From the NCBI RefSeq assembly GCF_030272615.1, contig NC_081413.1, positions 23,936,501 to 24,000,500 on the forward strand: DNA of 64,000 bases. The letters run 5' to 3'. The notes under the pieces are model-generated. The model was not told the DNA's origin. It saw nothing but the letters and a program-made list of their open reading frames with translations, and did not search any database. Below, one piece after another: positions 1-10,453 of the stretch. Numbering within the stretch: the stretch's first letter is position 1; every line of letters begins with the position of its first letter. Both the position numbers and the translations under genes were made by a program. The DNA is from Cryptomeria japonica (taxonomy: Eukaryota > Streptophyta > Pinopsida > Cupressales > Cupressaceae).

Positions 1-170
1 AAGATGGGAAAGTGAAATTGGAGAAGGTTGATGCTTTGACAAATGTTGAAGATGCATGATAAATCAAATGAGAATTGAGAAGTTTAGGTGGTGTTCTAGT
101 TCCATGGGCTTCATGGCCTCAATAAATTTATTGTAGTTGTCTCTTGAAAGATCTTAGACAAGTGGGAGAA
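1..170 (+). pseudogene. 3' end of a Ty1/copia pol (RNase H C-terminus) plus polypurine tract
   Basis: Frame 3 reads DGKVKLEKVDALTNVEDA and then hits stops. After a frameshift the sequence continues as EKFRWCSSSMGF, the kind of C-terminal tail seen at the end of copia RNase H domains. The purine run AGTGGGAGAA at 161-170 sits directly before TGTTGGGATT and fits the polypurine tract that primes plus-strand synthesis. Only the tail of the element is in the window; gag, integrase and reverse transcriptase must lie upstream. The frameshift and stops show the copy is dead. The family call rests on the tail motif and the PPT/LTR junction. Confidence 0.65.
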
Positions 171-560
171 TGTTGGGATTAAGGTGTCACAATCTCTGGA
201 GTCCTAGAATTTATTATATGGTATCTATTTAATTATTTCCTATTTTTTAATTATCTTTATGGCATATCACTTTTTAGGACTTATCGATGGGGTGGCATCC
301 TACATGGTAGGTGATGTGTATGACAAGTTTCTTATTTTCTAGGAAGTAGGCACAAAATTTACAAGGCCTATTTTGGTGGCCAATTGATGGACTTTATCAT
401 AAGTTGCTATGTCAAGATTATGATAGACTTTGAGAACTTGCTATCACATGTTAAGACAATGCAAGATTCATTATAACAATTGATATGTTAGGTTTAGTGA
501 GTAAATAGAATATAGTAGTCTCACATGAGTTATGTGCATTGCAAGTTAAGGCCACAAAAA
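171..560 (+). mobile_element. Start of copia 3' LTR (right end not determined)
   Basis: TGTTGGGATTAAGG follows the purine tract immediately, the expected TG start of a copia 3' LTR. I could not find a matching 5' LTR in the window, so the right boundary given is only a conservative limit. The LTR may extend into the foldback at 626-814. Confidence 0.5.
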
Positions 561-625
561 AATAGCATAACAATATATAAAAAATACTTTGCATTAATGC
601 TATGAGATTTACACAATCCATGTTG

Positions 626-814
626 TATTCTCTTAATTTTTTTCTGGATTCAATTGTGTAAGTATTTTTATCATCAATGTTTCGAATCACACTCTGTGAT
701 TCATCATCAGGATGTAAAAGAATTCCAAGGATATTTGAATCACAGAGTGTGATTCAAAATGTTGATGATAAAAAATACTTACACAATCGAATCCAGAAAA
801 AAATTAAGAGAATA
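626..814. repeat. Long inverted repeat (foldback), ~78-bp arms, 32-nt loop
   Basis: The left arm 626-703 and right arm 736-814 are reverse complements except for four substitutions and one bulged base over about 78 positions. Two of the four substitutions would form G-U pairs in RNA. The loop is 704-735. Two short opposite-strand open frames here are just the two arms read in turn. It could be a foldback or MITE-like element, two converging LTR ends, or the precursor of a small RNA. Confidence 0.8.
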
Positions 815-889
815 CTTTGCATGTTGATGATTTTTCATAGTTTTATTGGTAGGTGGAGTTCAGTACCACAAATGTTATTCCTTCTATAG

Positions 890-1870
890 TTGCATGCATG
901 CCATGTATGAGATGATGAGATATGGTATATTTGGATGCCCAACTTGGTCATCAATCAATGTATGCTATGTTAGTGTATTTTACATCACATGTTGTTGAAT
1001 TGGGTAAGTGCAAGAAAATGGAGGACTAAAAAGAGTTCTTAAGGGGCAACTTTTTGTTTTTAAAATTAAAAAATATTGATCTTGGATGTAAAATTGAAGA
1101 TAGTTACACTCAAAATTTGAAGATATCACAAGAACAAGAGTCGTAGTGCTCTAAATCTACTTTCTAAACTATAATTTTTATTTTTTATTTTTAATAAATG
1201 GTGGGTATTAAAGGGTTCAAATTGGAGGGCCACACATAGTGTTCCTATTTTTATCCAAAAATCAAACATACTATCTAGTGTGGACCCCTAAAATGTTAAT
1301 TTTTTAGTATTTCAAAAATCACCTTGGAAATAAATTAGCCAACACCATGTAGTTTAGGCAAGATTTTTCCTACTATTTATTTAAACAAATATGTGATTTT
1401 TTCACTAATTTTCAAAATGGACACATCTTGAAAAATTAAAAAATGAGCATGTGGACTCCTAAATTTTATTAAAACTAATCAGAAATAATTTTTTTGAGTG
1501 TTTGTAGAACAAAGTCTAGTTTCTAAAAATATAATTTGTTTTAATTTTTAATGATTGAATAGAAAATTAGACCAAAAATAATATACATAGGTTTTGATAA
1601 AAATGGGAAAAATGGAGACACTAGCAAAAAAATTAAAGATAAAAAAATTAACATAAATGAAATGTAGAAAAAAGTACATGGTTAGTAAGCTAAGAAAGAG
1701 TTTAATGTTACTGTGGTTTTTTTAACTTGACATTGAAAGGCGATGAAACTTGATGGATAACACACTCAACATTATGTTATTTTTTGAAAATTTGCCAAAA
1801 ATACCTCTCTATTCATTGCCATGTAACTCCAACCCTTTGGGTTGGATAACTACAACAAATCCAAGCTTAA
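890..1870. other. AT-rich spacer, no gene seen
   Basis: Mostly A/T-rich with oligo-A and oligo-T runs. I see no coding frame, LTR end, primer site or tandem repeat. Confidence 0.6.
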
Positions 1871-1878
1871 GTGTTAGA

Positions 1879-1946
1879 AATTCCCAAGAAAAATAATAAT
1901 GTGAATGTGCCTTACTGCATTCACATTATTGTTTATCTTGGGAATT
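1879..1946. repeat. Short inverted repeat, 29-bp arms, 10-nt loop
   Basis: Arms 1879-1907 and 1918-1946 pair with two mismatches around a 10-base loop; the outer part is AATTCCCAAG and the inner part is ATAATGTGAATG. It lies directly upstream of the pyrimidine-rich tract. The ATAATGTGA motif recurs in palindromes at 19621 and near 22515, next to other pyrimidine tracts. Confidence 0.75.
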
Positions 1947-1987
1947 CACATAATGCTAGTACATTTTGGTGTCAAAGAAAAAATATC

Positions 1988-2735
1988 ATTTCTCCCTCAC
2001 CTTCTCTTTCTCCCTCACACTCTCTACATATCCCTTCCTTTCCCTCCCTCTATCCTCTACTTCTCTTTGTCTCCCCTCTCCATATATCTACCTTCCTTTC
2101 TATCCATCTCTCTCACCCAATATTTCCATCTCTCTCTATCTATCTCTTTCTCTCTCTATTTCTCTCTTCATCCCTCCTCTCTACTTCTCTCTATCTATGC
2201 TCTTTGTCTCTCTCTACCTACCTCTCCCTTTAATTATATTACCCTATATGTGTCTCTCTCTACTTCCCTCTATCTCCCATCTCCAAACCCCTCTAACTAT
2301 CTCTATGTCTATCCTACCCACCCTCCCTCTCTTTATCTCTTTATTTTTCTCTCTACCTCTCTCTCCCTCCTTACTCCCCTCTCTACTCTCTATCTCCCCT
2401 TTCCCTTTCACCCTCTCACACTAGGTCTCTCTTCCTTCCTACCTCCTCCTCACACTCCCCTCTCTCTCTCTACCTACCTCTGCCCACCTTCCTCTCTCCC
2501 CCTCTCTCAATCTCTCTCTACCTCTCGCTCCATCTTTCCTTCTCTACTCTCTATCTCCCTTTCCATATATCTCTCTCTCTACCTCTCCCTCTATTCATCC
2601 CACACTACCTATCTCTCTAAATCTCTATCCCTCCCTCCTTTCCTCTCTACTCTATATCTCCCCTCTCCATCTATTTACATATCTATCCCTCTATCCCTTC
2701 CACCCTTCAACCCTTCTCCCCCTTCCTTGCTACAC
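1988..2735. repeat. Pyrimidine-rich (CTCTCC/CCCTCT) low-complexity tract, left part
   Basis: About 750 bp of almost pure C/T with irregular CTCT, CCCTCC and short TAT/CTAT interruptions. A 313-codon open frame across it encodes only S/L/P/Y-rich low-complexity sequence and is an artefact. The same kind of tract resumes at 19366, on the far side of the nested LTR insertions, so one tract was split by insertion. Confidence 0.85.
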
Positions 2736-2785
2736 AGACATGTGCACTCTCTCGAGCCTTATTCCTTCTTTACTTGTCTCTATAT

Positions 2786-3064
2786 TGTTGGCATTTGCAT
2801 GAAGATTACATTAATGAAATGTTATATTGTCATTGATGTCAATTAATCGGTAATGATATTGTTACAATGTTGTTTTATAACCGGGTAGTGAAGGGAACTA
2901 TAACCAGTAGGTGAGTTTGTGGAGTGAACGGATATTTCTAAGCATTGGAGAGTTGAACCGGTAAACCCTACCTATTGATTTGATAAATCCTAACCGATTA
3001 AGTTTGTTATATTGGTTGTATTGGTTTATGATATGATAATGAGCGGTAATGATTATGATATGTA
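2786..3064 (+). mobile_element. Outer LTR, segment 1 (5' end)
   Basis: TGTTGGCATTTGCATGAAG begins right after the pyrimidine tract and has the form of a copia-type LTR start. The sequence is interrupted at 3065 by the start of a complete copia element and resumes at 9761. I saw no primer site or coding interior belonging to it, so it is best read as a solo LTR or an LTR remnant. Flanking pentamers (TATAT before 2786, TAATA after 19360) do not match well. Confidence 0.65.
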
Positions 3065-4172
3065 TGTTGGTATTATGGATGTGTTGCATTGGTTTTGTCA
3101 TTGATGTCAACACTTATCATTCTCAAGATCTACATTGTTGATTTGGCACTATGGTTATATTGGTTTATTGTTGAATCGACACATTGTGTTTACTGGCAAG
3201 GTCAACGACTTATGTGTAGTCACCAGTATATGCTCACCGATAGGTTATATGGTTTACTGGTACTATGATGACTTGTTATCATCTGGAGATCACTTGATTA
3301 TGTCGAAGACATGGTTTGGATACTTGGTTTTGGTGTTTTGGTTATTGGTCTAAACGGGTTGACATATTTGTTGTTACCGCCAGATAGGTCTAGGTTATGG
3401 ATTGGTATATGTTATCTATTCCAGATCAACACAACACGTTATGGAGATGATTTATTATTGGTTATTGTATTGAGGCCGACATCTTGTCAAGGCTTATTTT
3501 GCAATTGATTTGAATGTAATATTCTTAGTGAGTTGACCTTAGTATTTGATCTTAGGTTTTGTATAAATGTAAAATCTTATTTGTGAGATAAATGCATGGT
3601 CATGGTATGGTATTGTAACATGGTATGTGTGAATATTGAAGATCATATGAGCAAATCATAGAGAAAAACAAGCAGACATCATTTGAAGGTTAAAGGAAGG
3701 TTTAAAGGTACTTATCAGAACTTAAACCGGTACTGAATCCAACATTGCAGATGCACTTTGAAGCAATACATTATTCTAGGATTTAACCATCCTATTGTAG
3801 TCAGTGTGAATCCCATTATTGAGTAGTGTGCTCTAGGCGGTTGGCCTTTCTGCATGTGCAGACCCCATTTGTATACACATACTATCTGCAGTAGTATCAT
3901 CTGATTGTGGGTAAGGTTTCCCACTGTGGTTTTTCCCCTTACAGGGTTTCCACATCAAAAATATATGTGCTATGTGTTGTGGATATTGTTTCTCTTTCTC
4001 TTTCATGCATTAAGTTTCATCGGTATTGATATACACTATTAATCTATTTAACCAAAATTAAGATTGGTTTACCGGTATCAAGTATTAAGTTGAATTAATT
4101 TATAATTGGGTTAAAATTCATTGACAACTGATTCACCACCCCCCCTCTCAGTTGTCCTTCCGGTTCCTAACA
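3065..4172 (+). mobile_element. 5' LTR of nested Ty1/copia element
   Basis: It runs from TGTTGGTATTATGG to CCTTCCGGTTCCTAACA and is matched by a second copy at 8718-9760. Its 3' part has the run CCCCCCCTCTCAGTTG before the end, common in plant copia LTRs. It holds about 62 bp (near 3256-3317) absent from the 3' LTR. The flanking pentamers ATGTA and ACTTA do not match exactly, so the target duplication is decayed or the ends have changed. Confidence 0.9.
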
Positions 4173-4173
4173 A

Positions 4174-4186
4174 TTGGTATCAGAGG
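4174..4186 (+). promoter_or_regulatory. Primer binding site (tRNA-iMet type)
   Basis: TTGGTATCAGAG lies one base after the 5' LTR. It matches the complement of the 3' end of plant initiator-methionine tRNA (TGGTATCAGAGC), used to prime minus-strand synthesis. Confidence 0.9.
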
Positions 4187-4250
4187 TAAGTCCTCTTTTT
4201 TCAGAATTGTAACAGCTTGAGGAGATCCTATAGAAAGAAATATTTTCAGG

Positions 4251-5375
4251 AAGGACAGTCCTAAACTTGATGGAACTAACTATGGTATATAGAAGATCAG
4301 AATGGATACACATCTGAATTGCATTGGAAGAGACATATGGGAAGTTACAAAGAATGGCTATGTTGGTCTTACTTTGAGTCAACCTAATCCACCGACATTG
4401 GGTAAGGACTTGGAGAATGATTGCAAAGCAAGAGAAGCACTTCTGAGCGCATTGTCAGATCAACAAATTACAGGATTATCAGACCGATCTACTGCTAAAG
4501 CTATTTGGGATAAATTAGAAACATTGAATGAAGGAGATACCACTGTCAAAATTGCAAAACTGGAATGTTACCAAGTCAGGTATGAAAATTTGAAAATGGA
4601 AGAAGATGAAAGAATTTCTGCTTTTATGGAAAGAGTTAATGAAATTGTTTTAGGAATACAATGTTGTGGAGGACCCTTAAGTGAAGATGACATTGTTTCT
4701 AAAGTATTAAGAGCTTTTCCACTAGCTTACAAAATGAAAGTAACTGCTATTAATGAGTTGAGAACAATGCCTAATACATGAGTATCTAGAGATACCTTGG
4801 TTGGAAAACTTTCAGCATTTGAGCTTGAGGAATTTCGTCTTGTTGCTACAGTTAAGATAGATTTAGCCTTCAGAGCATCATCAAGTGCAACAACATCATA
4901 ATCATCTAACAAATCTGATTAGAAAGCACTTTATGCAAAAGAACTTGAATATATCAGGAGGGAAAATGAAGAACTAGAAGAACTTGAAGCACTATTTGCA
5001 AGGAAGATGCCTAAAGGTCCAATTGGAAGTAAGTATGAAGGTATAGCACCGTTTAAATGTTTTAATTGCAATATAGTTGGTCACATAGCATCTAGATGTC
5101 CTAATAGACATGCAAAATTGAGAGAGGAAGCTAAAATAACATATAAGCCTAACCCTGAATATCAGAGATACAAATTTAAGAAGAACAAAGATAAATCATG
5201 TTACTATGCTGATGAAGGAGTTACAGATGATTCTGATGAAGAACCGGTAGACAATGGATGGACATTTGTTGTAATAAAAGAAGATCAACTAGCACCTACG
5301 GTCCCACCAGTAGAGCAGGCCCTAGCAGCTAAAATTGAGGAAAAAGATGAATGGATCATTGATAGTGGATGTTGA
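4251..5375 (+). pseudogene. copia gag (UBN2-type capsid plus zinc knuckle), decayed
   Basis: Frame 3 begins KDSPKLDGTNYG, reaches a TAG at 4290 where related elements carry Trp, and continues from 4302 through the alpha-helical Gag region (AIWDKLETLNEGD, FMERVNEIVLG). Stops follow near 4779 and 4900. A CCHC zinc knuckle CFNCNIVGHIASRC lies near 5059-5100, and the frame leads into the protease motif WIIDSGC at 5350-5375. Gag forms the virus-like particle that packages element RNA. The single gag-pol frame and the order gag, protease, integrase, RT, RNase H identify Ty1/copia. Several nonsense codons make it non-functional. Confidence 0.88.
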
Positions 5376-6620
5376 CATCATATGACTGGTGATGAAAGTA
5401 AATTCTTATCTTTTCAAGAATATAATGGAGGTCTAGTAAGATTTAGTGATGATAAAGCTTATTTAATCAAAGGAAAAGGCACTATATCTTTAGATGGTTA
5501 GCACAATACTGACAATGTTTATTATGTTGAAGGTTTGAAGCATAATCTTTTGAGTGTTGGTCAATTAGTTGAAAAGGGATTTCAGTTACAATTCAAGAAT
5601 AGAAAATGCAAAATCAGAAACAGAACTGGATTGGAGATTGTAGACTATAATTAGACTAAAGGTAATATCTTTCATTTGAATAACAATGATAAGACATGTT
5701 TGATTGCACATATTGATGAAAGTTGGTTATGGCATAAGAGACTCTATCATATAAATTTTGATTGCATTGTAAAGATAAGTTTAACTAAGGCAGTAAGGGA
5801 TTTACCTAAGATTGTGAAACCTCACAATCTGGTATGTAAGGAATGTCAAATGAGAAAGCAAGTAAGAACAACTTTTAAGAGTATTTCTGAGAAATCCAAT
5901 AATTTTCTTGATTTAATTCATACTGACTTGTGTGGTCCGGCAAGAACAAGAAGTCTACAGGAAGAAGGATATTTTATGCTAATTATTAATGATTATTCTA
6001 GAATGTGTTGGGTTACTTTTCTTAGGGAGAAATCAGAGGCTTTTGGAAAATTAAAGTTATACAAGGCAATGGTAGAGAATGAAACCGGTAAGAAAATCAA
6101 ATGTTTAAGATCTTATCAAGGAGAAGAATTTACATCTAAGGAATTTAATACATTTTGTGAAGTGAATGGAATCAAAAGATAACTATCAGCAACCTGGACA
6201 GCTCAACAGAATGGAATTGTGGAAAGGAAGAACAAAACTATTTTGGAAGCAGCTAGAAGCATTATATTGGAAGAAAATCTACCTCATGTGTACTGGAGAG
6301 AAGCAGTAAATACAAAATGGTTTACACTTTCAACAGAGTTCACATCAAAGGTGAAACAGGTAAAACCCCTTATGAACTATGGTTTGGCAATACTCCTACT
6401 CTTAAATACTTCAGAATATTTGGAAACAAATGCTATATTAGGAGAGATGAGTATGTCGGTAAATTTGATCCTAGAAGTGATGAAGGAATATTTATTAGTT
6501 ATTCATTTAAGAGAAAGGCATATAGATATTTTAATAAAAGATTGCAGAAGATCATTGAAAGTGCTAATGTGAAGATAAATGAACACTTTAGAGGAAATTC
6601 AAGGTTTGCAGATTCTGAAT
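5350..6620 (+). pseudogene. copia protease and integrase, decayed
   Basis: The aspartic protease signature DSGC is followed directly by a TGA and then HHMTGDES. Downstream, NVYYVEGLKHNLLSVGQL is the conserved region before integrase. The HHCC zinc-binding segment (WHKRLYHINFD ... CKECQMRK) lies at about 5730-5865, and the catalytic core starts DLIHTDLCGP near 5910. NDYSRMCWVTF and ENETGKKIKCLRSYQGEEF follow, then a TAA at 6181 and NGIVERKNKTILE with the catalytic Glu. A frameshift near 6220-6320 moves the reading into frame 2. The product would cut the polyprotein and insert cDNA into the genome; here it is broken by at least four stops and a shift. Confidence 0.88.
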
Positions 6621-6879
6621 CGGTAGTTGAGATGATCATAAATGAACCAATACAGAGTGCACCAGTACAAAATATGGATCCAATCACACCGGCATCATCA
6701 GAGAATCCCACAGTGACTAAAGAAAAACAACATGTGAATAAACCCATGTATGTAAGACTGAATCACTCAGAAAATCAGATAATTGGGAATAAGTATCAAC
6801 AAGTTAAGACAAGAGGAAGACTGGAAAATGAAGAGGTATGCTTAATTTCTCAAATTGAACCAACATCTGTTATTGAAAC

Positions 6880-8393
6880 ATGTCAAGATGAACATTGGAT
6901 AAAAGCAATGGAAGATGAATTAGAAAAAATTGAAAATAACAATATATGGACATTAGTTACCCGACCTAAAGACAAAAATGTAATTGGAACTGAATGGATA
7001 TTTAGAAATAAACTTAATGAAGATGATAAGGTAATCAGGAACAGAGCAAGATTAGTTTGCAAAGGATATTCACAAAAAGAGGGAATTGATTATAATGAAA
7101 CCTTTGCACTGTAGCTAGAATTGAAGCATTTAGATTATTTCTTGCATTTGCAGCTCATAAGAACTATAAAGTATATCAGATGGATGTAAAATGTGTATTT
7201 TTGAATGGTGATCTTGAAGAGGAAGTTTATATTGAAAAATTTGATGGATTTTTATTGACAAATGATAAAGATATGGTTTGCAGATTAAGGAAAGGTCTGT
7301 ATGGATTGAAGCAAGCTCCTAAAGCTTGGTATGCTAGATTGGACAAATGTCTTTTGAAACTTGGTTACATTAAAGCTAATGTTGTTAGCAACTTATATTA
7401 CAAAGTGACTAATGGTGACATCTTGGTTATTGAAGTTTTTGTTGATGATATCATTTTTGGAGGAGAAGATGGATTGTGTAAGGACTTTGCTAACAAGATG
7501 TAGGAAGAATTTGAAATGTATATGATTGGGGAGATAAAATTCTTTTTAGGATTGCAGATTTCACAAACTGTTAAAGGTATATTCATATGTCAAACAAAGT
7601 ACTTGAAGGAACTACTGAAGAAATTTGGTATGGAAAACTATAAACTGGTAAGTACTCCTATGACTACAACTGATAAATTGGCATTGAATGATGATTCAGC
7701 TCCTGTTAATCCGACAAGATACAAATCTATGATTGGAGGTTTACTATATTTGACACAAACCGGACTTGATATAATGAATGAAGTATGTATTGTTTCAATT
7801 TTTCAGAGTAATCCTAAAGAAAATCATGAATCAACAGTAAAAAGGATTTTTTGGTATCTACAAGGTACAACAAATCTTGGTTTATGGTATCCTAAAGATG
7901 AAAATTTTGATTTATGTGCATACACCGATGCAAATTGGGCAGGAGATGTAGATGATAGAAAGAGTACCACTAGCGTGCATTCTTTCTTGGTAGCAAATTG
8001 ATTTCATGGATAAGAAAGAAGCAGAGTTGTACATCATTATCAATAGTAGAATCAGAATATGTTGCAGCAACAACTAATTGTACTCAAGTATTATGGATTA
8101 AGAGAATGTTGAAGGACATAAAGGTAAAATGAAAAGAATCGATAATCATTTATTGCGATAATTCAATAGCAATTGATATATCAAAGAATCCGGTATTTCA
8201 CTCTAAGACTAAGCATGTTTCTATCAAGTATAATTTTCTGAAAGAGAATGTTGAAGCAAAAGAAGTAAGATTGGTTTATGTGAATACTAAAGAAAAGATT
8301 GCAGATATCTTTACAAAGCCTTTGCCAAAGGAAACCTTTGAATACCTTAGAGAGCATCTTGGGGTAATACCCTCACTGACAATTCTTAGGTGA
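6880..8393 (+). pseudogene. copia reverse transcriptase and RNase H, decayed
   Basis: RT begins HWIKAMEDELEKIENN and runs to DYNETFAL, where a one-base deletion near 7110 ends frame 2. Frame 1 resumes with VARIEAFRLFLAF, QMDVKCVFLNGDLEEEVY, YGLKQAPKAWY and the catalytic FVDDIIFGG box near 7440. A TAG at 7501 interrupts before EFEMYMIGEIKFFLG. RNase H follows as AYTDANWAGDVDDRKST near 7920, then a frameshift near 7996 and SLSIVESEYVAA, YCDNSIAI, HVSIKYNF and IADIFTKPLP, ending with TGA at 8391-8393. This is the enzyme set that copies element RNA into DNA, in the copia order. At least three frame breaks make it inactive. Confidence 0.9.
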
Positions 8394-8717
8394 TTGAAGA
8401 TTGGCATCAAACCGATAGAAACTAATAGAGAAATATTTTTTTGGCTTTGATGGAGGAGAGCTACTTCTTAGGGGGAGTAGTTGGTTGTATGTTATGTTAT
8501 TTCTTCTTAACTTCTTTGGCATTTGATGTCAAAGGGGGAGAGATATTTATGGAAAAATATTATTCATTGGGGGGGAGATATATACCCTTTGTATTTTGGT
8601 TTTGATTTTTGGTACTGATCTATTTTGGAGATTGTTGATTTTTGGTTTTTTGGCATTTTGCTTTGGCACTTAGATGTTTTTCCATCTAGTGTTGCCACCA
8701 ATGCCAAAGAGGGATAT
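8394..8717 (+). other. copia 3' untranslated region with purine tracts
   Basis: Non-coding stretch between the end of pol and the 3' LTR. It contains several purine-rich runs (AGGGGGAG near 8470, AAAGGGGGAGAG near 8530, GGGGGGGAG near 8570) and AAAGAGGGATA directly before the 3' LTR, the likely polypurine tract. Confidence 0.7.
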
Positions 8718-9760
8718 TGTTGGTATTATGGATGTGTTGCATTGGTTTTGTCATTGATGTCAACACTTATCCTTTTGGATATCTACATTGTTGGTTTGGC
8801 ACTATGGTTATATTGGTTTACTATTGAACCGTCACATTGTGTTCACTGGCAAGGTCAATGACTTATGTATACTCACCACTATATGCTCACCGATATGTTA
8901 TATGGTTTGGATACTTGGTTTTGGTGTTTTGATTATTGGTCTAATCGGGTTTACATATTTGTTGTTACCGGTAGATAGGTCTAGGTTATGGACCGGTATA
9001 CGTTATCTATTCCAGATCAGCATGCCACATTATGGAGATGATTTATTATTGGTTATTGTATTGAGGCCAACATCTTGTCAAGACTTATTTTGCAATTATA
9101 TTGATTGTAATATTCTTAGTGAGACAACCTTAGTATTTGGTCTTAGGTTTTGTGTAAATGTAAGATCTCATTTGTGAGATGAATGCATGGTCATGGTATG
9201 GTATTGTAACATGGTATGTGAGAATATTGAAGATCATATGAGCAGATCATAGAGCGAATCAAGAAAACATCATTTGAAGGTTAAAGGAAGGTTTAAAGGT
9301 TTTTATCGAAACTTAAACCGGTACTAAATCCAGCATTATAGATGCACTTTGAAGTAGTACATTATTCTAGGATTTAACCATCCTACTGTAGTCAGTGCAA
9401 CTCCCATTATTGAGCAGTCTGCTCTAGGTGGTTGGCCTTTCTCCATGTGCAGACCCAATTTCTATACACATACTATCTGCAGTAGTATCATCTAATTGTG
9501 GGTAAGGTTTCCCATAGTGGTTTTTCCCCTTACAGGGTTTCCACATCAAAAGTATTTGTGTTATGTGTTGTGGATATTGTTTCTCTTTCTATTTCATGCA
9601 TTAAGTTTCACCAGTATTGATATACACTGTTAATTTGTTTAACCAACATTAAGATTGGTTTACCAGTATCAAGTATTAAGTTGAATTAATTTATAATTGG
9701 GTTAAAATTCATTGACAACTGATTCAGCCCCCCTCTCAGTTGCCCTTCCGGTTCCTAACA
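8718..9760 (+). mobile_element. 3' LTR of nested Ty1/copia element
   Basis: It matches 3065-4172 along its length and ends in the same GGTTCCTAACA. It is about 65 bp shorter. The main difference is an internal deletion between copies of ATGGTTT, a short-homology deletion. Divergence between the two LTRs is visible by eye throughout, so the insertion is not recent. Confidence 0.92.
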
Positions 9761-10453
9761 ACTTATGCATGTTGTATGAGAAGAGTTTCAAAGTGTTTTT
9801 GGCACATTCAAATAATGTTTTTGTCTTGGGAATGAGAAAGTCTATTGCATGTAATGCAAAACGCGTGATGTGTTATAGAGTTTGATGAAGGGGTGATCAA
9901 GGAGCGGTCGAGGCTATCTTGAATGATGTGCAAAGATTGTTATGCAATCCAATGGTCATACTTGAACTGACTTGTTTGTAATCTCTATGAGAGAATTAGG
10001 TTTTTGTTGTGTTACCGACCTAGTGATTTGTATATAAGGTTGATGAGTTGTTTTGTTTCAGAGTTGGCAAATTTTTAGTTGAGTGTGCGGTTGCTGAACC
10101 GGATGATGTATCTGCAGTTTGTGTAAAGGAAGATAGGAACATGAAAAGGATCTGAACAAGCAAGTGTAGTGCTATTCAAACAGATCACCAAAGTCCTGTT
10201 GTTTTCTAAAAATTACAACAATTAAAATCCCCTAATCGGGTAAGCTCTAACAAGCTTAGTGTTATTCAAATCCTCTAACCAGGTGGTCCATTAGCTTGGA
10301 TTTCAAATCTTCTATCGAGGTTACTCCTCAGAGGGTATTGCTTCTAATAGGGCATTATAATCAATCCCTTAACTGGGTGGTTCCTAACAGGATTTGTTCT
10401 TAACATGACTTTTTTTAAAGCTTTAATAGGCTTGGCTTCTAACAGGGTGAACT
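9761..10453 (+). mobile_element. Outer LTR, segment 2 (middle)
   Basis: Continuation of the LTR begun at 2786 after the copia insertion. It carries repeated short motifs such as CTAACAGG and TCTAACAAGC and has no coding frame. It is broken again at 10454 by the gypsy element; its last five bases GAACT are the left copy of that element's target duplication and recur at 18927-18931. Confidence 0.65.

Noticed and set aside
1905-2846. 313-codon open frame on the plus strand
   Set aside because: It is read through C/T-rich low-complexity DNA and gives only Ser/Leu/Pro/Tyr-rich peptide; other frames through the same tract are open too.
4173-4186. tRNA-like sequence TGGTATCAGAGC (also at 12338, 59697, 60100, and a variant at 61817)
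   Set aside because: Each lies beside an LTR end and is only the 12-base complement of the tRNA 3' end, so these are primer sites and not tRNA genes.
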